Position numbers and translations under genes: made by a program. Source: Seriola aureovittata (Eukaryota > Chordata > Actinopteri > Carangiformes > Carangidae). From it: a DNA stretch of 64,000 nt. The stretch is taken from assembly GCF_021018895.1 (NCBI RefSeq), contig NC_079366.1:22987896-23051895 (forward strand), in the 5' to 3' direction. Of the stretch, positions 22,701 to 30,995 are shown in pieces. The notes under the pieces were generated by a model, which searched no databases, was not told the DNA's origin, and saw only the letters and a list, made by a program, of their open reading frames with translations. The first letter of the stretch is position 1, and each line of letters opens with the position of its first letter.

Positions 22701-25700
22701 CCCCATCAAGGCTAATATGTTTAAATGACATGATATTTCAATGAGGTCTGGAATCATTAGAGCTGATGTCTAACATGAAAGAAAATGCTGTTATGATGCA
22801 TCCGTACAGAAAATGATGCACAGCGACATGAATATAAAAGTGAGGTAAACTATAATGTGGAAAAATGAATGCAGTATTACCTTGTCTCTAGAGACACTAA
22901 CAGTAATCACTGAGGTGGTTGAAAATATGAGCAAATTATTGCTCATCATGAACACAAAATGACCTCTTAAGACAACCAAAGTCAGCGTTATTCTCCTTAG
23001 ATAATGCAGTAAAAATACATGACAAGGTAATCATAGACTTAGATCATCCTGCAGTAACTTCATTAATTCCGAGGGATCACAGAAGCATCTCAACATCTGT
23101 TTAACTTTTAATACAGACGATAAGTCTACAATAGACACGTGATCTTACCGTAACTCTTTTTAGACTGAACAGGTAGGGCTAGTTCCAATTCCACGCTACA
23201 GTGCCTATGGTAATGTGATGGGCCAGAACAACAAGGCAGCAATTATCTCTGAGACTAAGTGAACATTGATTGGGCACAACATCTGCTGTTTGATGAGCTT
23301 TTGCTCAAGGGTTCAGAGTCGCCCAAGGGGACCGAAAAAAAGAAGAATAAAACTCCACTGTGCTCACCTGAAATGTTCGGAGCCATTCTTGGAGACCCGT
23401 GGGTGGCTGGATTGAGGTGATACGCCGTCTCTGTTGCCCCTGACCGTTGGCTGTTCTGATGTGGCCAAATGTGGTGGGTGTGGCTGGACATGGGACAATT
23501 CCTGTCGGGCTGCAATTTACAGGAAAAAATGAAAATGACTTAAAAATCAATAACGTTATGAGACTGTTAGAGGCAAATAGTGCAGGCTTTAGAGTGAGGA
23601 TGTGAAAGCACTGCTAGTATTACAGAAAAAGGGAAGAAAACAAACATTACAGGAACATGACAGACATATTAAGGATCCACTATTAATGAGGTCAATAATA
23701 AAGACATTATGAGAATGTTTATTTGTATTAGGGTTAGTTTTGTCGAGGCCTTTGCAGATATTTACACTTAAAATTATTTTGACAACAACAATAACACTAA
23801 ATAAGGCCTGTGGTTTAATGGGGCAGCCAATATTGCAAAGTTAAATATTTAAAGCTGCATTTTTGCCCATCACTGATTGGATTTAGCAATGAAAAAAAAA
23901 AAAGAAGAGAGCTGAAAGCAACACTCTGTTTTCTTTTTAGTTCAAGGCAATTTTCTTAATTTACCCTTTTTTTTATTATGTACAAGTTATGACCAAATGA
24001 ATGGTTGTGTTGTTATGATCAAATGTATAATATCTTGAATTTACACAGCCAAGAAGCAGTTTATTGTCTTCAGATCCAACAGCAGCTTTGATATTCTTAC
24101 ATAATTGAAATAGTTACATAATAACAGTCCAAAGAAATCTAAATTTACAGATGTAAACAAAAAGCAAACTTCACACTGCACCAAAACATTCAGAGCAGTA
24201 AGAATATGTCTATGTCCTTATCACATGTTTTGTTGTTTCAAACTGAACATCAAAATCACAAGACTGTAAGCATTAGCTTGAAAGATCTCCAAACTACTTT
24301 GTTATACTGACAGACGTTTCTACCATTTTTTCCGTCTCATTTGAGGGTAGGTTACATAATGAAAACACTTCCATGTATAATGCAATACAGTTCAACAGCA
24401 CCACAAATTACATCCTACAAAATGACCATAAAGTTGAATCAACACCTCAACAAAAATATTATAACCTTCATAAAGTGAGGATTTATTGCAGGACTGCATT
24501 AGTTTTAGCTTAGTATGACTACTAAACTGACCACACATATTTCTGACTCAGACTTCAAAGTGTGCACACGGTCCCACAGATTTCTGTTAGGTCCAGACTC
24601 TCCTGTTGTCAGAACCTGGGCGTGAAAAGCAGCACAGGACTTCAAAAGGCACCAATGTGCCCTTGTAATGTAAGGGCAGCAGGAGAAACTGGCCAGTGGG
24701 CACCCTCGGCACGTCGCAGTCGGCTTGCTGACAGCAAAATGGGAAGTTGGGGGTCTATTTCATTATTGATTCATTTTTAATGGGAGACGAAGCTGAGACG
24801 GAGGCCAGTTAGATGGCAACATTTACAGTTAAGTGGCTGTGTTCAGTCTGAATTTTAATGTGGCTACATGTGAACACATGCATTAAATATTTAGGGTTAG
24901 AGAAACATCTGGGACTGTGCGCTGGATGCTGCACACAATGAAATGTGAAGCATCATTCTATTTGAAGACACATATAGCATCTTTGTTCATACCTCAAGAT
25001 ATTATTTTATTATTTATTTTCTTTTAATATGTGGACAGCATGAAATTACCGAGATAATGCTCTTCAAAATTTAATTTCTACCAAAATCCTTTTGATCCTA
25101 GGAGGGGACACAAAAGCAGGGCACTGCAGGACAAATACAAGTCTTATGTTTGAAATAAAGGTGTCTTTACCTTGGATACTCTGGGCCTTTGCAGGGCTTT
25201 TTTCCTGAAGGGAAAGATCGGACCTCGGGGCCATGGTCCAACTTTCTTTTCATCTAAGAAAGAAAACAAAAGAAAAACATTAGAAACCATCAAAAAAAAT
25301 AAAATAAAATAAAATAAAATAAAATAAAAAAATGGACGAGACCGTATTGAAACACAAAACAAATTGAATTATTATTATATGGCATCCTTTTGATAACTTT
25401 TTACTTTTAAGTGAGAGGGCAGCTCTTGAAAAAAAAAAATTAAGAAAGGACATGGGTCATAGAAGCTTTTAAAAGCAGTGGTGGAAGAGGAAAATCACTT
25501 TTGCAAGTTACAGACTTTGTTAACATTATGTCTGAAATTCAGCATAATAAAAAACAGACACCACAGTCTTGCAACAGCTTTATGCAAATGGGAAATTAAT
25601 CTTTAATGCATAGGCTAGAGATTCATTCCGTTTATTAACATGTTCCATAAGAAAGCAGAAAGATAAGACCCATCTATAAATGTAGCTGCTCAACATTATG

Positions 25701-28700
25701 ACATGGCAGGATACAAAGCAGGTGCTTGTTTTACACTGTTGTGCTTTATTTTGATTATTTCCCATTTTGGAGGGACATGACAAGTGAACAGCGATCCTTG
25801 TGCAACCAGACACCCCATAATATCCAGAGGAAATCACACATTCACACCCAAAACTCCACGGGGTACAGTATGTTCGTGCACACAAGAACTTGTTCGGGGA
25901 GGGTACAGGGTGCATTCTTTGATACTGAAGTCTGATTCGCACCAGTACTTGAGAAAGAAAAACAGACCACGTCAGTTCGTTATCATTCAATATCACCTGC
26001 ATGAACACACAGCGCCCAGTCCCTGTTACCACCTACCCTACAGCGCAAACAAAGGAGTCTGTGTAAGGGCCTGGGCAAGCCAATTTTCCTCATCCCATGC
26101 CTGCCACTTTCTCTGGCAACGCTTCTCACCACACATGCAAGTGATCACCATCGCATCGCCGGTCCCTCATGAATAAACAAGCAAACAGAGTAACTGAACA
26201 CCGATTTCAAGTGTCTGGAAGAAAAAAAATATACAATGCGACAATCTGGCCTTGTTCTCTGATTAATTAAATATGTTTCATGTATAAGTGAAAGCTCAGC
26301 TACATTTGATCACGGTCTGACAGTTTCAGCCTCCAGTAAAGCCACTGATTCAACAAAGTGACAAAAAGACTGTTTTCTCAAATCTCTCTAGGCTTCACGG
26401 CAAATCAGCAATATTGTAGAAATCAGCCACACCACCAAGGGTATATTTTGACAATCAATACACATCATTTTGCACATGAACGATTTATTCCTGCATGGTA
26501 GCACATGGCATGTTTTGTTTATTTCACATTGTTCTTTTGCTTTGTTGGCACAGCAAATTCAGGCTTTTGCACTTTCATTCAGGGTGAAATGATTTGGTAA
26601 CAGTTTGTCTACAGTTCCAGTCCAGGAAGACACAACCTGTACTGGGGACTGCTATTGTAGAAACCAGAAACCACATTCAAAATTAACTTTTCTTTTTTTC
26701 CTTTGAGGCAAACAATGCTCTTACAATGCATTTATGTTATTGCAGTGTTGCTATAAATGCTGTTAAATATAAGAGCTTTGGGTATTTGACTCCATACTGT
26801 CTGGATTTACAGTGGAATGATTATATGTCCCTCCTCAAGATATGTGTTTTCGTTTATCACTATAATTTGGTGAGTGTGCGCTTGTTCTGTGTTTTCAGCC
26901 TCAGGGGCACGTTTGCACTTAAGACAAAAAAAAAAGATGACGTGTGACGAATGTTTTATTTCACTCAGAAACGCTCAGTGGTAAGCAGGATGTCAGCAAC
27001 TATATCTAATTATTAGGTATCAATACAGGATCCCTACCTAAGAATCAATGCACCAAAGCAAGTGACAGTCAACCAGTCAACCTGGCTTTATATAGGTATG
27101 TGCACATGACCAGCACACGTCAACATGCAAATGCAGGTTATGTGCCCCCGGGACATTAGACTGTGATCTGACCAATGATTTGTGATCCTTTCCTCACAAG
27201 GCAGCTCATGTGTGAAGCTGCAGAGCAGTTCAAGGAAAGAGCCATAAAAAGCTCTAGTCAATCATGATGATAGTGTATAGAATAGGCAGAGAAATGTGTA
27301 AAAAAAAAAGAAAAAAAGAAAAAAAGATGATGTAGATGTGCTCAAAATGTTTTCAAAAGCTAGGCGGGAATGTAGCTTAGGTTCCACTTGTCTACATTTA
27401 ACATATCTGGCTGATAGAGATTGTTTAACTGCTGAAGAACATTAAGAGGGGGTTAGAAGATATCCCTGCTCGTTAGGATCCGGTTCTTGAACCTGACTGC
27501 CTTGTTCTTAAAGCGGTGATCTCACTGCAATGGCAGTTCAGTAGCCAAGGAGAGCCTGGGTGTGTGTATGCATGCATTGGGTGTGTGAGCGTATGTTTTG
27601 TGTGTGTGTTTCAGAGAGAGAGAGAGAGAGAGAGAGAAAGAAAAGGGGGGAGTGCTGGCTGGCTTAGACTGTGCGCGCCTGTGTGTGTAACATGTAAAAA
27701 CAAAAACAAAAAGCCTCAAACTAAATGCAGGCGTGAAGAAAAAAACCCCCAGCATATAACCAGCCTCTTCTTGTGTTTCAGCCTGAGAAAAGGTAACAAG
27801 AGAGCGCAGTGTTTGTAAATCACTACTAATCAGTCCTTCCTTCCTCCTCTTGGCTTACCCTTCCCTATCTGGCCAAAAGCACGACAGATGGATAAACAGA
27901 GAGTTAATGATATTTTAAAGACAGCAATCGCTCTTACATAATGTGTTGATTTATTTCTACGAAGTCTACATCCTGCAGCATCAGTCACTTGAAACATCTT
28001 TTCTCATTTTTCAAACAGTCTTCCAAGCAGACATCAAACAGTTTCATCATGTCAATCAGCACTGCTAGAGATGCAGAGACACTTGAATCCGAGAACTGGC
28101 CATTTTGGAGAGAATGAGCAAGTTGCAGAACTGTTAAGGACCAAAACTACAATCAAACCACAAAAATCAGCGCAAACGTGTCATTACAATAAATCAGTCT
28201 TGGTGTTTCAGTTTCTGTGGGTGCAGGGAAAGACCCGCACAGAAATTCAGTTCAAAATCCAGAGCTATTAGAATAAAAAAATCCACAAAATGGATGGAGA
28301 ATTCAAATGAGCGAACGTTCAAATCTATAACCTGCTACCCACTGATTAAGAATTACATTTTCACTCAATTATTAGGCTTAACTGAGTAAAAGCTTCAACA
28401 CTACACAGGGTGCACACAGCTACACAAAAAAATCCCCTATGAGGGACTTTCAGAGTCAGATTTTAAATGATTAACAAATCTGTTTACATTACACGCTCTG
28501 CATAATGGATTCCCTTTCATATTTTTGTTTGTACTCTGCATTCCCAACTAACATCATCTCATGGCTGCCATCCAGCCATAATACACCCAACATCCTTGAG
28601 GATATTCTACCTCACACAGTCTGACACAGTGACCCATTATGTGTGCTTGGAGCCTGAGGCAAGTGCACAATGTCAGGGAATAGGCTACTCCAACAGGCAA

Positions 28701-29480
28701 CAGCAGACTGATCACATGCATGCATCTCAGGCAGTCACTTTGGACAGTGCAAGATAACCACTGCTGCATAATGTAGAATCATAATAAGCCTGCAAACTGG
28801 GGAGGATTGCAGGGGCAACTGGCTGTTTTTTGCGCCAGAAACTGATAGTTATTTACAAAAATGAAAGTCTGCATGTATTAAAAACATAGATGGGGGTGAC
28901 ATCAGCCATTTATGTGTAGTACATAGAATATGTGTTGTGGTTACGAGGTTATGCGAAAGGGAGGAACACAGTTGGTGTTCAGGTGCAGAGAGCATCGAGC
29001 CATCGCAATGGCTAAATTGCCATCCACAAACACCAAAATCAGTAGTTTAAAAACGCGGAATTACGGACACATTTTCATCCAGCACTGCAGAATTAAATGG
29101 CCATAAAAGTGCCACAGCCGCAACCCGTTTACAAATGCACTGATTATTCCTGACTCACGGCGGTGGCGTTTATTTACGCGGCTGAAGTTACTATGAAGGG
29201 AAAGGATGCCAAATCGCGTCGTGATATTACGCTAACATAACATAAAGGCCCCGGCAATTAAAGCGGCGTCTCTGGGGGTCTGCTACACTGCTGTTCATCC
29301 TCCGCAGTGGCCGCACAATCTGCCGTGAGAGGGGCGTCAAACATAATGAGGGCGACAGAGCGAGTCAAACATTAAATAATGAGAAACGGAGATGTGTTGG
29401 AGGTGACACGGGCGGTGGGTACAAGCGGAAATCCAACTCACTTTGTAGAAAATCATCTTTAAAGTGCCGTAGAACCCCAT
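5143..29480 (-). CDS. fbxw7: fbxw7, F-box and WD40 repeat protein 7 (beta-type transcript, whole spliced CDS)
   Basis: The spliced CDS is complement(join(5143..5411, 7672..7882, 8663..8888, 10585..10766, 16373..16486, 17189..17325, 17513..17636, 19899..20033, 23368..23509, 25171..25253, 29442..29480)). I traced every junction: all introns are GT-AG and all phases agree. The ten shared exons total 1,623 nt, that is 540 residues plus TGA, matching the 540 residues common to human FBXW7 alpha, beta and gamma. Order along the protein: basic N-terminal segment, dimerisation segment, F-box, linker, eight WD40 blades. Known family role: substrate receptor of SCF ubiquitin ligase; the F-box binds SKP1 and the propeller binds phosphodegrons of cyclin E, MYC, NOTCH, JUN and others, sending them to the proteasome. 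The isoform shown here (13 + 540 residues) is inferred; other first exons may lie outside the window. Confidence 0.96.
5412..7671 (-). other. fbxw7: fbxw7 intron (between shared exons 9 and 10)
   Basis: A 2.26-kb GT-AG intron. It holds a pyrimidine-rich tract near 6740-6770 and a CA/CG microsatellite at 7274-7315; no other element recognised. Confidence 0.85.
7274..7315. repeat. (CA)n/(CG) microsatellite
   Basis: An alternating purine-pyrimidine run of cacacg, cgcgcg and cacaca units, inside an fbxw7 intron. Such runs can form Z-DNA and are usually length-polymorphic. Confidence 0.9.
7672..7882 (-). CDS. fbxw7: fbxw7 shared exon 9: WD40 blades 5-6
   Basis: The exon is 211 nt. The acceptor ctctgtctctag precedes TTTGATGGAATC ([12 protein letters not shown]), and the donor is CAAG/gtgagtgc. 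It encodes [14 protein letters not shown] and [14 protein letters not shown], each with the blade-ending W-D dipeptide. It starts in phase 0 and leaves one base of a Gly codon for the next exon. The residues appear identical or nearly identical to human FBXW7. Confidence 0.98.
7883..8662 (-). other. fbxw7: fbxw7 intron (between shared exons 8 and 9)
   Basis: A 780-bp GT-AG intron. No repeat, RNA gene or alternative exon recognised. Confidence 0.85.
8663..8888 (-). CDS. fbxw7: fbxw7 shared exon 8: WD40 blades 3-4
   Basis: The exon is 226 nt. The acceptor cttcctctcag precedes GGTGGTCAGTGGC, completing an Arg codon, and the donor is TTACAG/gtgagc. It encodes [14 protein letters not shown] and [14 protein letters not shown]. 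Counting with the 167-residue offset of human alpha, R in GSRDATLR equals human R479 and R in GHVAAVR equals R505. Both bind phosphorylated degrons in the human structure and are cancer hotspots; both are present here. Confidence 0.98.
8889..10584 (-). other. fbxw7: fbxw7 intron (between shared exons 7 and 8)
   Basis: A 1.7-kb GT-AG intron. It contains an A-rich low-complexity tract near 9385-9420 and a short MITE-like copy at 10332-10468. Confidence 0.85.
10332..10468 (+). repeat. gctgcaact MITE-like family, internally deleted copy with both ends
   Basis: It starts agctgcaaccaatgattatt and ends attgacgcagctcta. Both terminal segments are present and inverted relative to each other, while most of the interior is missing. 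This copy is the clearest evidence in the window that the family has terminal inverted repeats. Confidence 0.6.
10585..10766 (-). CDS. fbxw7: fbxw7 shared exon 7: WD40 blade 2 and start of blade 3
   Basis: The exon is 182 nt. The acceptor tttggtcttttcag precedes TGTCTGCGGACA ([13 protein letters not shown]), and the donor is GAAAAG/gtatgg. It contains [12 protein letters not shown] and [15 protein letters not shown]. The Arg in STDR corresponds to human R441 and the Arg in TSTVR to R465, the most frequently mutated FBXW7 residue in human tumours. It ends two bases into an Arg codon. Confidence 0.98.
10767..16372 (-). other. fbxw7: fbxw7 intron (between shared exons 6 and 7)
   Basis: At 5.6 kb it is the longest intron between shared exons. 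Apart from a poly-T tract (15689-15708) I see no repeat, RNA gene or alternative exon. The small frames within it have no support. Confidence 0.8.
15689..15708. repeat. poly-T tract
   Basis: An uninterrupted run of about 20 T within an fbxw7 intron. Simple low-complexity DNA. Confidence 0.85.
16373..16486 (-). CDS. fbxw7: fbxw7 shared exon 6: WD40 blade 1
   Basis: The exon is 114 nt (38 codons, phase 0 at both ends). The acceptor gccatctcaaag precedes GTGCTGAAAGG, and the donor is GGAAAG/gtaaga. It encodes [15 protein letters not shown] and [18 protein letters not shown], the first propeller blade; human has Val for Ile in the last segment. A 5.6-kb intron separates it from the next exon, the longest between shared exons. 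Confidence 0.98.
16487..17188 (-). other. fbxw7: fbxw7 intron (between shared exons 5 and 6)
   Basis: A 702-bp GT-AG intron containing a (TG)16 microsatellite at 16695-16726 and nothing else recognised. Confidence 0.85.
16695..16726. repeat. (TG)n microsatellite
   Basis: A pure TG run of 16 units within an fbxw7 intron, probably polymorphic. Confidence 0.9.
17189..17325 (-). CDS. fbxw7: fbxw7 shared exon 5: linker between F-box and propeller
   Basis: The exon is 137 nt. The acceptor ctctcctaacag precedes GCATCGACGAG (GIDEP), and the donor is CCCAAG/gtagct. It contains the basic stretch [11 protein letters not shown] followed by [20 protein letters not shown], the conserved alpha-helical linker. 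The region near KKRK (human IKRRK) is the most changed part of the exon but stays basic, in keeping with a nuclear-localisation-like patch. Confidence 0.97.
17513..17636 (-). CDS. fbxw7: fbxw7 shared exon 4: F-box core
   Basis: The exon is 124 nt. The acceptor gtctttcaacag precedes CTGGCTTTGTATG, and the donor is GAAGAAG/gtgagt. It encodes [20 protein letters not shown], then [14 protein letters not shown] and REKCREEG. This is the SKP1-binding F-box with its LxxLYVLSFL and CRYWR signatures. The intron on its 3' side is only 187 bp, the shortest in the gene. Confidence 0.98.
17637..19898 (-). other. fbxw7: fbxw7 intron (between shared exons 3 and 4)
   Basis: A 2.26-kb GT-AG intron with a truncated MITE-like copy at 18450-18560. 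No other feature recognised. Confidence 0.85.
18450..18560 (+). repeat. gctgcaact MITE-like family, truncated copy
   Basis: It begins tagggctgcaactaatggtt, then caattaatctgattatttt and cggtctataaaataatg, matching the left end of the copy at 59098. The right half is missing. Confidence 0.6.
19899..20033 (-). CDS. fbxw7: fbxw7 shared exon 3: dimerisation segment to F-box start
   Basis: The exon is 135 nt (45 codons, phase 0). The acceptor cctccgttccag precedes AGCTGGACTGG, and the donor is CCAAAGAG/gtgagt. It encodes [20 protein letters not shown], continues [17 protein letters not shown], and ends ISLLPKE. In human FBXW7 this helical region (D domain) mediates homodimerisation and leads into the F-box. 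Only the SWTG (human SWSG) position differs by eye. Confidence 0.98.
20034..23367 (-). other. fbxw7: fbxw7 intron (between shared exons 2 and 3)
   Basis: A 3.3-kb GT-AG intron. A poly-T tract lies at 20205-20227. No alternative exon or RNA gene recognised. Confidence 0.8.
20205..20227. repeat. poly-T tract
   Basis: A run of 23 T followed by aaaag. Low-complexity DNA. Confidence 0.85.
23368..23509 (-). CDS. fbxw7: fbxw7 shared exon 2: N-terminal common region
   Basis: The exon is 142 nt. The acceptor ctgtaaattgcag precedes CCCGACAGGAATT, and the donor is ACATTTCAG/gtgagc. It encodes [19 protein letters not shown], then [20 protein letters not shown] and LQEWLRTFQ. Identity to human is high (human FGDLRAANGQ, ITSVQ, EWLKMFQ). 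It contains the basic QQRRR stretch and the start of the dimerisation helix. Confidence 0.97.
23510..25170 (-). other. fbxw7: fbxw7 intron (between shared exons 1 and 2)
   Basis: A 1.66-kb AT-rich GT-AG intron; nothing else recognised. Confidence 0.85.
25171..25253 (-). CDS. fbxw7: fbxw7 shared exon 1: first exon common to all isoforms
   Basis: The exon is 83 nt. The acceptor gttttctttcttag precedes ATGAAAAGAAAG, and the donor is TATCCAAG/gtaaag. The reading frame [20 protein letters not shown] followed by CKGPEYPS matches human [14 protein letters not shown], the point where isoform-specific N-termini join the common region. The exon begins exactly with an in-frame ATG, so even an untranslated upstream exon would yield a 540-residue protein. 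It ends two bases into a Ser codon. Confidence 0.96.
25292..25331. repeat. (AAAAT)n pentanucleotide repeat
   Basis: About seven taaaa/aaaat units just upstream of shared exon 1, beginning 39 bp from the splice acceptor in transcript terms. Length variation here could sit close to the branch-point region. Confidence 0.85.
27613..27637. repeat. (GA)n microsatellite
   Basis: A pure GA run of about 12 units, preceded by a TG-rich stretch. Confidence 0.9.
29442..29480 (-). CDS. fbxw7: fbxw7 beta-type first coding exon (short)
   Basis: The minus strand reads ATG at 29478-29480, then [13 protein letters not shown] and a donor AAA/gtgagttgg. The 13 residues match the last 13 of the human beta-specific segment before MKRKLDHG. 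The exon ends in phase 0, as required by the shared exon at 25253. In human, beta has 87 specific residues including a hydrophobic segment. Here the frame stays open for 44 codons upstream to a TAG at 29613-29615 but has no ATG, so this ATG is the only start visible without a further upstream exon. Confidence 0.85.
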
Positions 29481-29612
29481 CCTTGTAATCCGGTGTGTTT
29501 CCCCTTTTTCCTCTTCAGTGACAGTCGGTGAAGTCCAAATCTCTGTGCGTGGTGAGGAGAAAGCTCTGACAGTGTGAGGGCTGTGTACTCTCAGGTAAAT
29601 CCGACGCTGTCT
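29481..29612 (-). other. fbxw7: open frame upstream of the beta ATG (5' UTR or spliced-in coding)
   Basis: There are 44 sense codons in the beta frame between a TAG (29613-29615) and the ATG. The part nearest the ATG reads TEEEKGETHRITR, loosely resembling human TESLKGKNTEN directly before MGFYG. A plausible acceptor (gagctttctcctcaccacgcacag) would place an exon start at 29542. So the segment may be ordinary 5' UTR, the coding 3' half of an exon whose start lies upstream, or a remnant of a longer N-terminus. Not resolved. Confidence 0.45.
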
Positions 29613-29679
29613 CTAGTGTGAACATGCTCGGGCACGTCACCGGACTGGCGTGCATGCAGTAGATTCCCCCGGTAAAGGC

Positions 29680-29683
<4 letters not shown>

Positions 29684-29712
<29 letters not shown>
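29684..29712. repeat. poly-A tract (poly-T on the transcribed strand)
   Basis: A run of 29 A within the CpG-rich beta promoter region, about 70 bp upstream of the in-frame TAG. On the minus strand it is an oligo-T tract, a possible nucleosome-excluding element. Confidence 0.85.
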
Positions 29713-29714
<2 letters not shown>

Positions 29715-30334
29715 AAAGGGAAAAAAAGAAAATTGGAGGTGAAAGCTCCGCCGTGATACGCCGACTTAAACGGGGTTTGGGTGTTAGGTGAACAATGCGA
29801 TGCGACGATCCCGGTGGTTTGTGCGCCGCCGACCAGCCTCACCGAGCAGGGAGTGAACAGATGAGGGAGAAAGAGGGTGACACTCGGCAGAAAGGGGAGG
29901 AGTGGAGGGGAGAGCGTCAGAGCGCGGAGCAGTGCCCTCTTCCTTTTCACAGGCTGCACAACGGCTCCTCCAAACAGGATCGGATTACAGCCTCCCTGGT
30001 GGAGACGGCAGGAATGGTGCAGTCCAACATCCAACACTGTGCTCAGCGCATTCTCTGCGAGCAGGGTACCGGGGGACATATGTGTAACAGACGAGGCAGC
30101 ACACAGAGACCGGGAGGAGTACGCACTGGTCATTTTGCGTAAAGAGCTGGACCCCCACTTGTTGCAAAAACACTTCATCAGTGCTCCCCGCCCAGGAACT
30201 ACACCACTGCTTCTGTATTTGTTTTTCTTTTTCATAGGATGCATCATATACATTATGATGAACGTCATGTTTATTTGGCTGCAAATCTTTCCCAGGGTAA
30301 AGCATATGGACAGCAGTGAGAAATAACCAATAAC

Positions 30335-30478
30335 CTCATACAATTAAGTGCAATTTTTAGGTACTTGTATTTTGAGTATTTTCATTTTATTCTATTCTTT
30401 GTACTGTATTACATTAATTTTTGTAATTGCTAGTTACTTTTTTTTTACATGCAAAATATGATATCAGTTGAGACAATA
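30335..30478 (+). repeat. left part of an acttttactt-type dispersed repeat
   Basis: It contains ggtacttgtattttgagtat, ttttattctattctttgtact and attgctagttacttt, the order I know from a common percomorph repeat. It resumes at 30681, so the two parts form one interrupted element. Confidence 0.6.
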
Positions 30479-30479
30479 T

Positions 30480-30680
30480 GTCTCTAAACTGTGAATCATC
30501 AAAAACCCAAAAGTGTTTCTTCTACTTTTATGCAAACAAAGACATGCAGACAAAGACAAACAGCAAATCATTATGTCTGAGAAGCTGGAACAAGAAAATG
30601 TTTGGCATTTTTCCTCAGAGTGATTTAAATGATGAATTTATCAAATTTGTTGTTATTTAATTTTCATTGTTTCAGCTCTA
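30480..30680 (+). repeat. gctgcaact MITE-like copy nested in another repeat
   Basis: It contains atcatcaaaaacccaaaagtg, gagaagctggaacaagaaaa and the terminal ttgtttcagctcta, matching the right half of the MITE-like family. It lies between the two halves of the acttttactt-type repeat, so it inserted later. Confidence 0.5.
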
Positions 30681-30995
30681 TAAATCATCATCCGCTGCTG
30701 TAGATAAAATTTTACCCAAAAGTATAGAAAAACAGTTCAAACTAGCTCCATTCTGACCAACTAAAATATCAAAATATTTATGTGTTAGTGTATCAATAAT
30801 AATGATTCAGTTATACAATAATATAACACTAACAGGGCCAGTCTGCGAAATGATACTTTTACTTTCAGTACATCTTGTGACTCATATTTATCTGCTTGTT
30901 CTAACACAGGACCTTTGCTCATAACGGGGTTTTGTTATCATGTGATATTGCTATTTTTACTTAAATGATCTTACTACATCTTCTAGCACTTCATA
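30681..30995 (+). repeat. right part of an acttttactt-type dispersed repeat
   Basis: It contains gttcaaactagctccattctg, aataatataacactaacagg, gatacttttactttcagtac and the terminal acttaaatgatctta with ctacatcttctagcactt. This continues the element that starts at 30335. Confidence 0.6.

Larger units (their letters stand above)
25254..29441 (-). other. fbxw7: fbxw7 intron between the beta first exon and shared exon 1
   Basis: A 4.2-kb GT-AG intron. I searched it for a gamma-type exon (human ending LPFCRRR before MKRKLDHG) and found none. It holds an (AAAAT)n tract at 25292-25331 and a (GA)n run at 27613-27637. Its 5' end lies in the CpG-rich region. Confidence 0.75.
29130..30140. promoter_or_regulatory. 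CpG-rich region at the beta first exon, likely promoter
   Basis: CpG dinucleotides are strikingly frequent here (for example acggcggtggcg, aaatcgcgtcgtg, gcgccgccgacc, cagagcgcggag) compared with the AT-rich, CpG-poor surroundings. The region surrounds the beta-type first exon, the usual arrangement of a vertebrate CpG-island promoter. The long overlapping frames on both strands here come from base composition. No TATA box was identified and no transcription start can be fixed. Confidence 0.55.

Noticed and set aside
22791..22979. Minus-strand frame ending at a donor-like site (GACAAG/gtaata) inside the intron between shared exons 2 and 3
   Set aside because: It would insert unrelated residues into the conserved dimerisation region; no homologue is known to me and the frame is short.
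29591..30343. A 250-codon minus-strand frame and several overlapping plus-strand frames around the beta promoter
   Set aside because: They lie in CpG-rich, low-stop DNA, translate through a homopolymer run (poly-Phe), overlap each other on both strands and show no domain.
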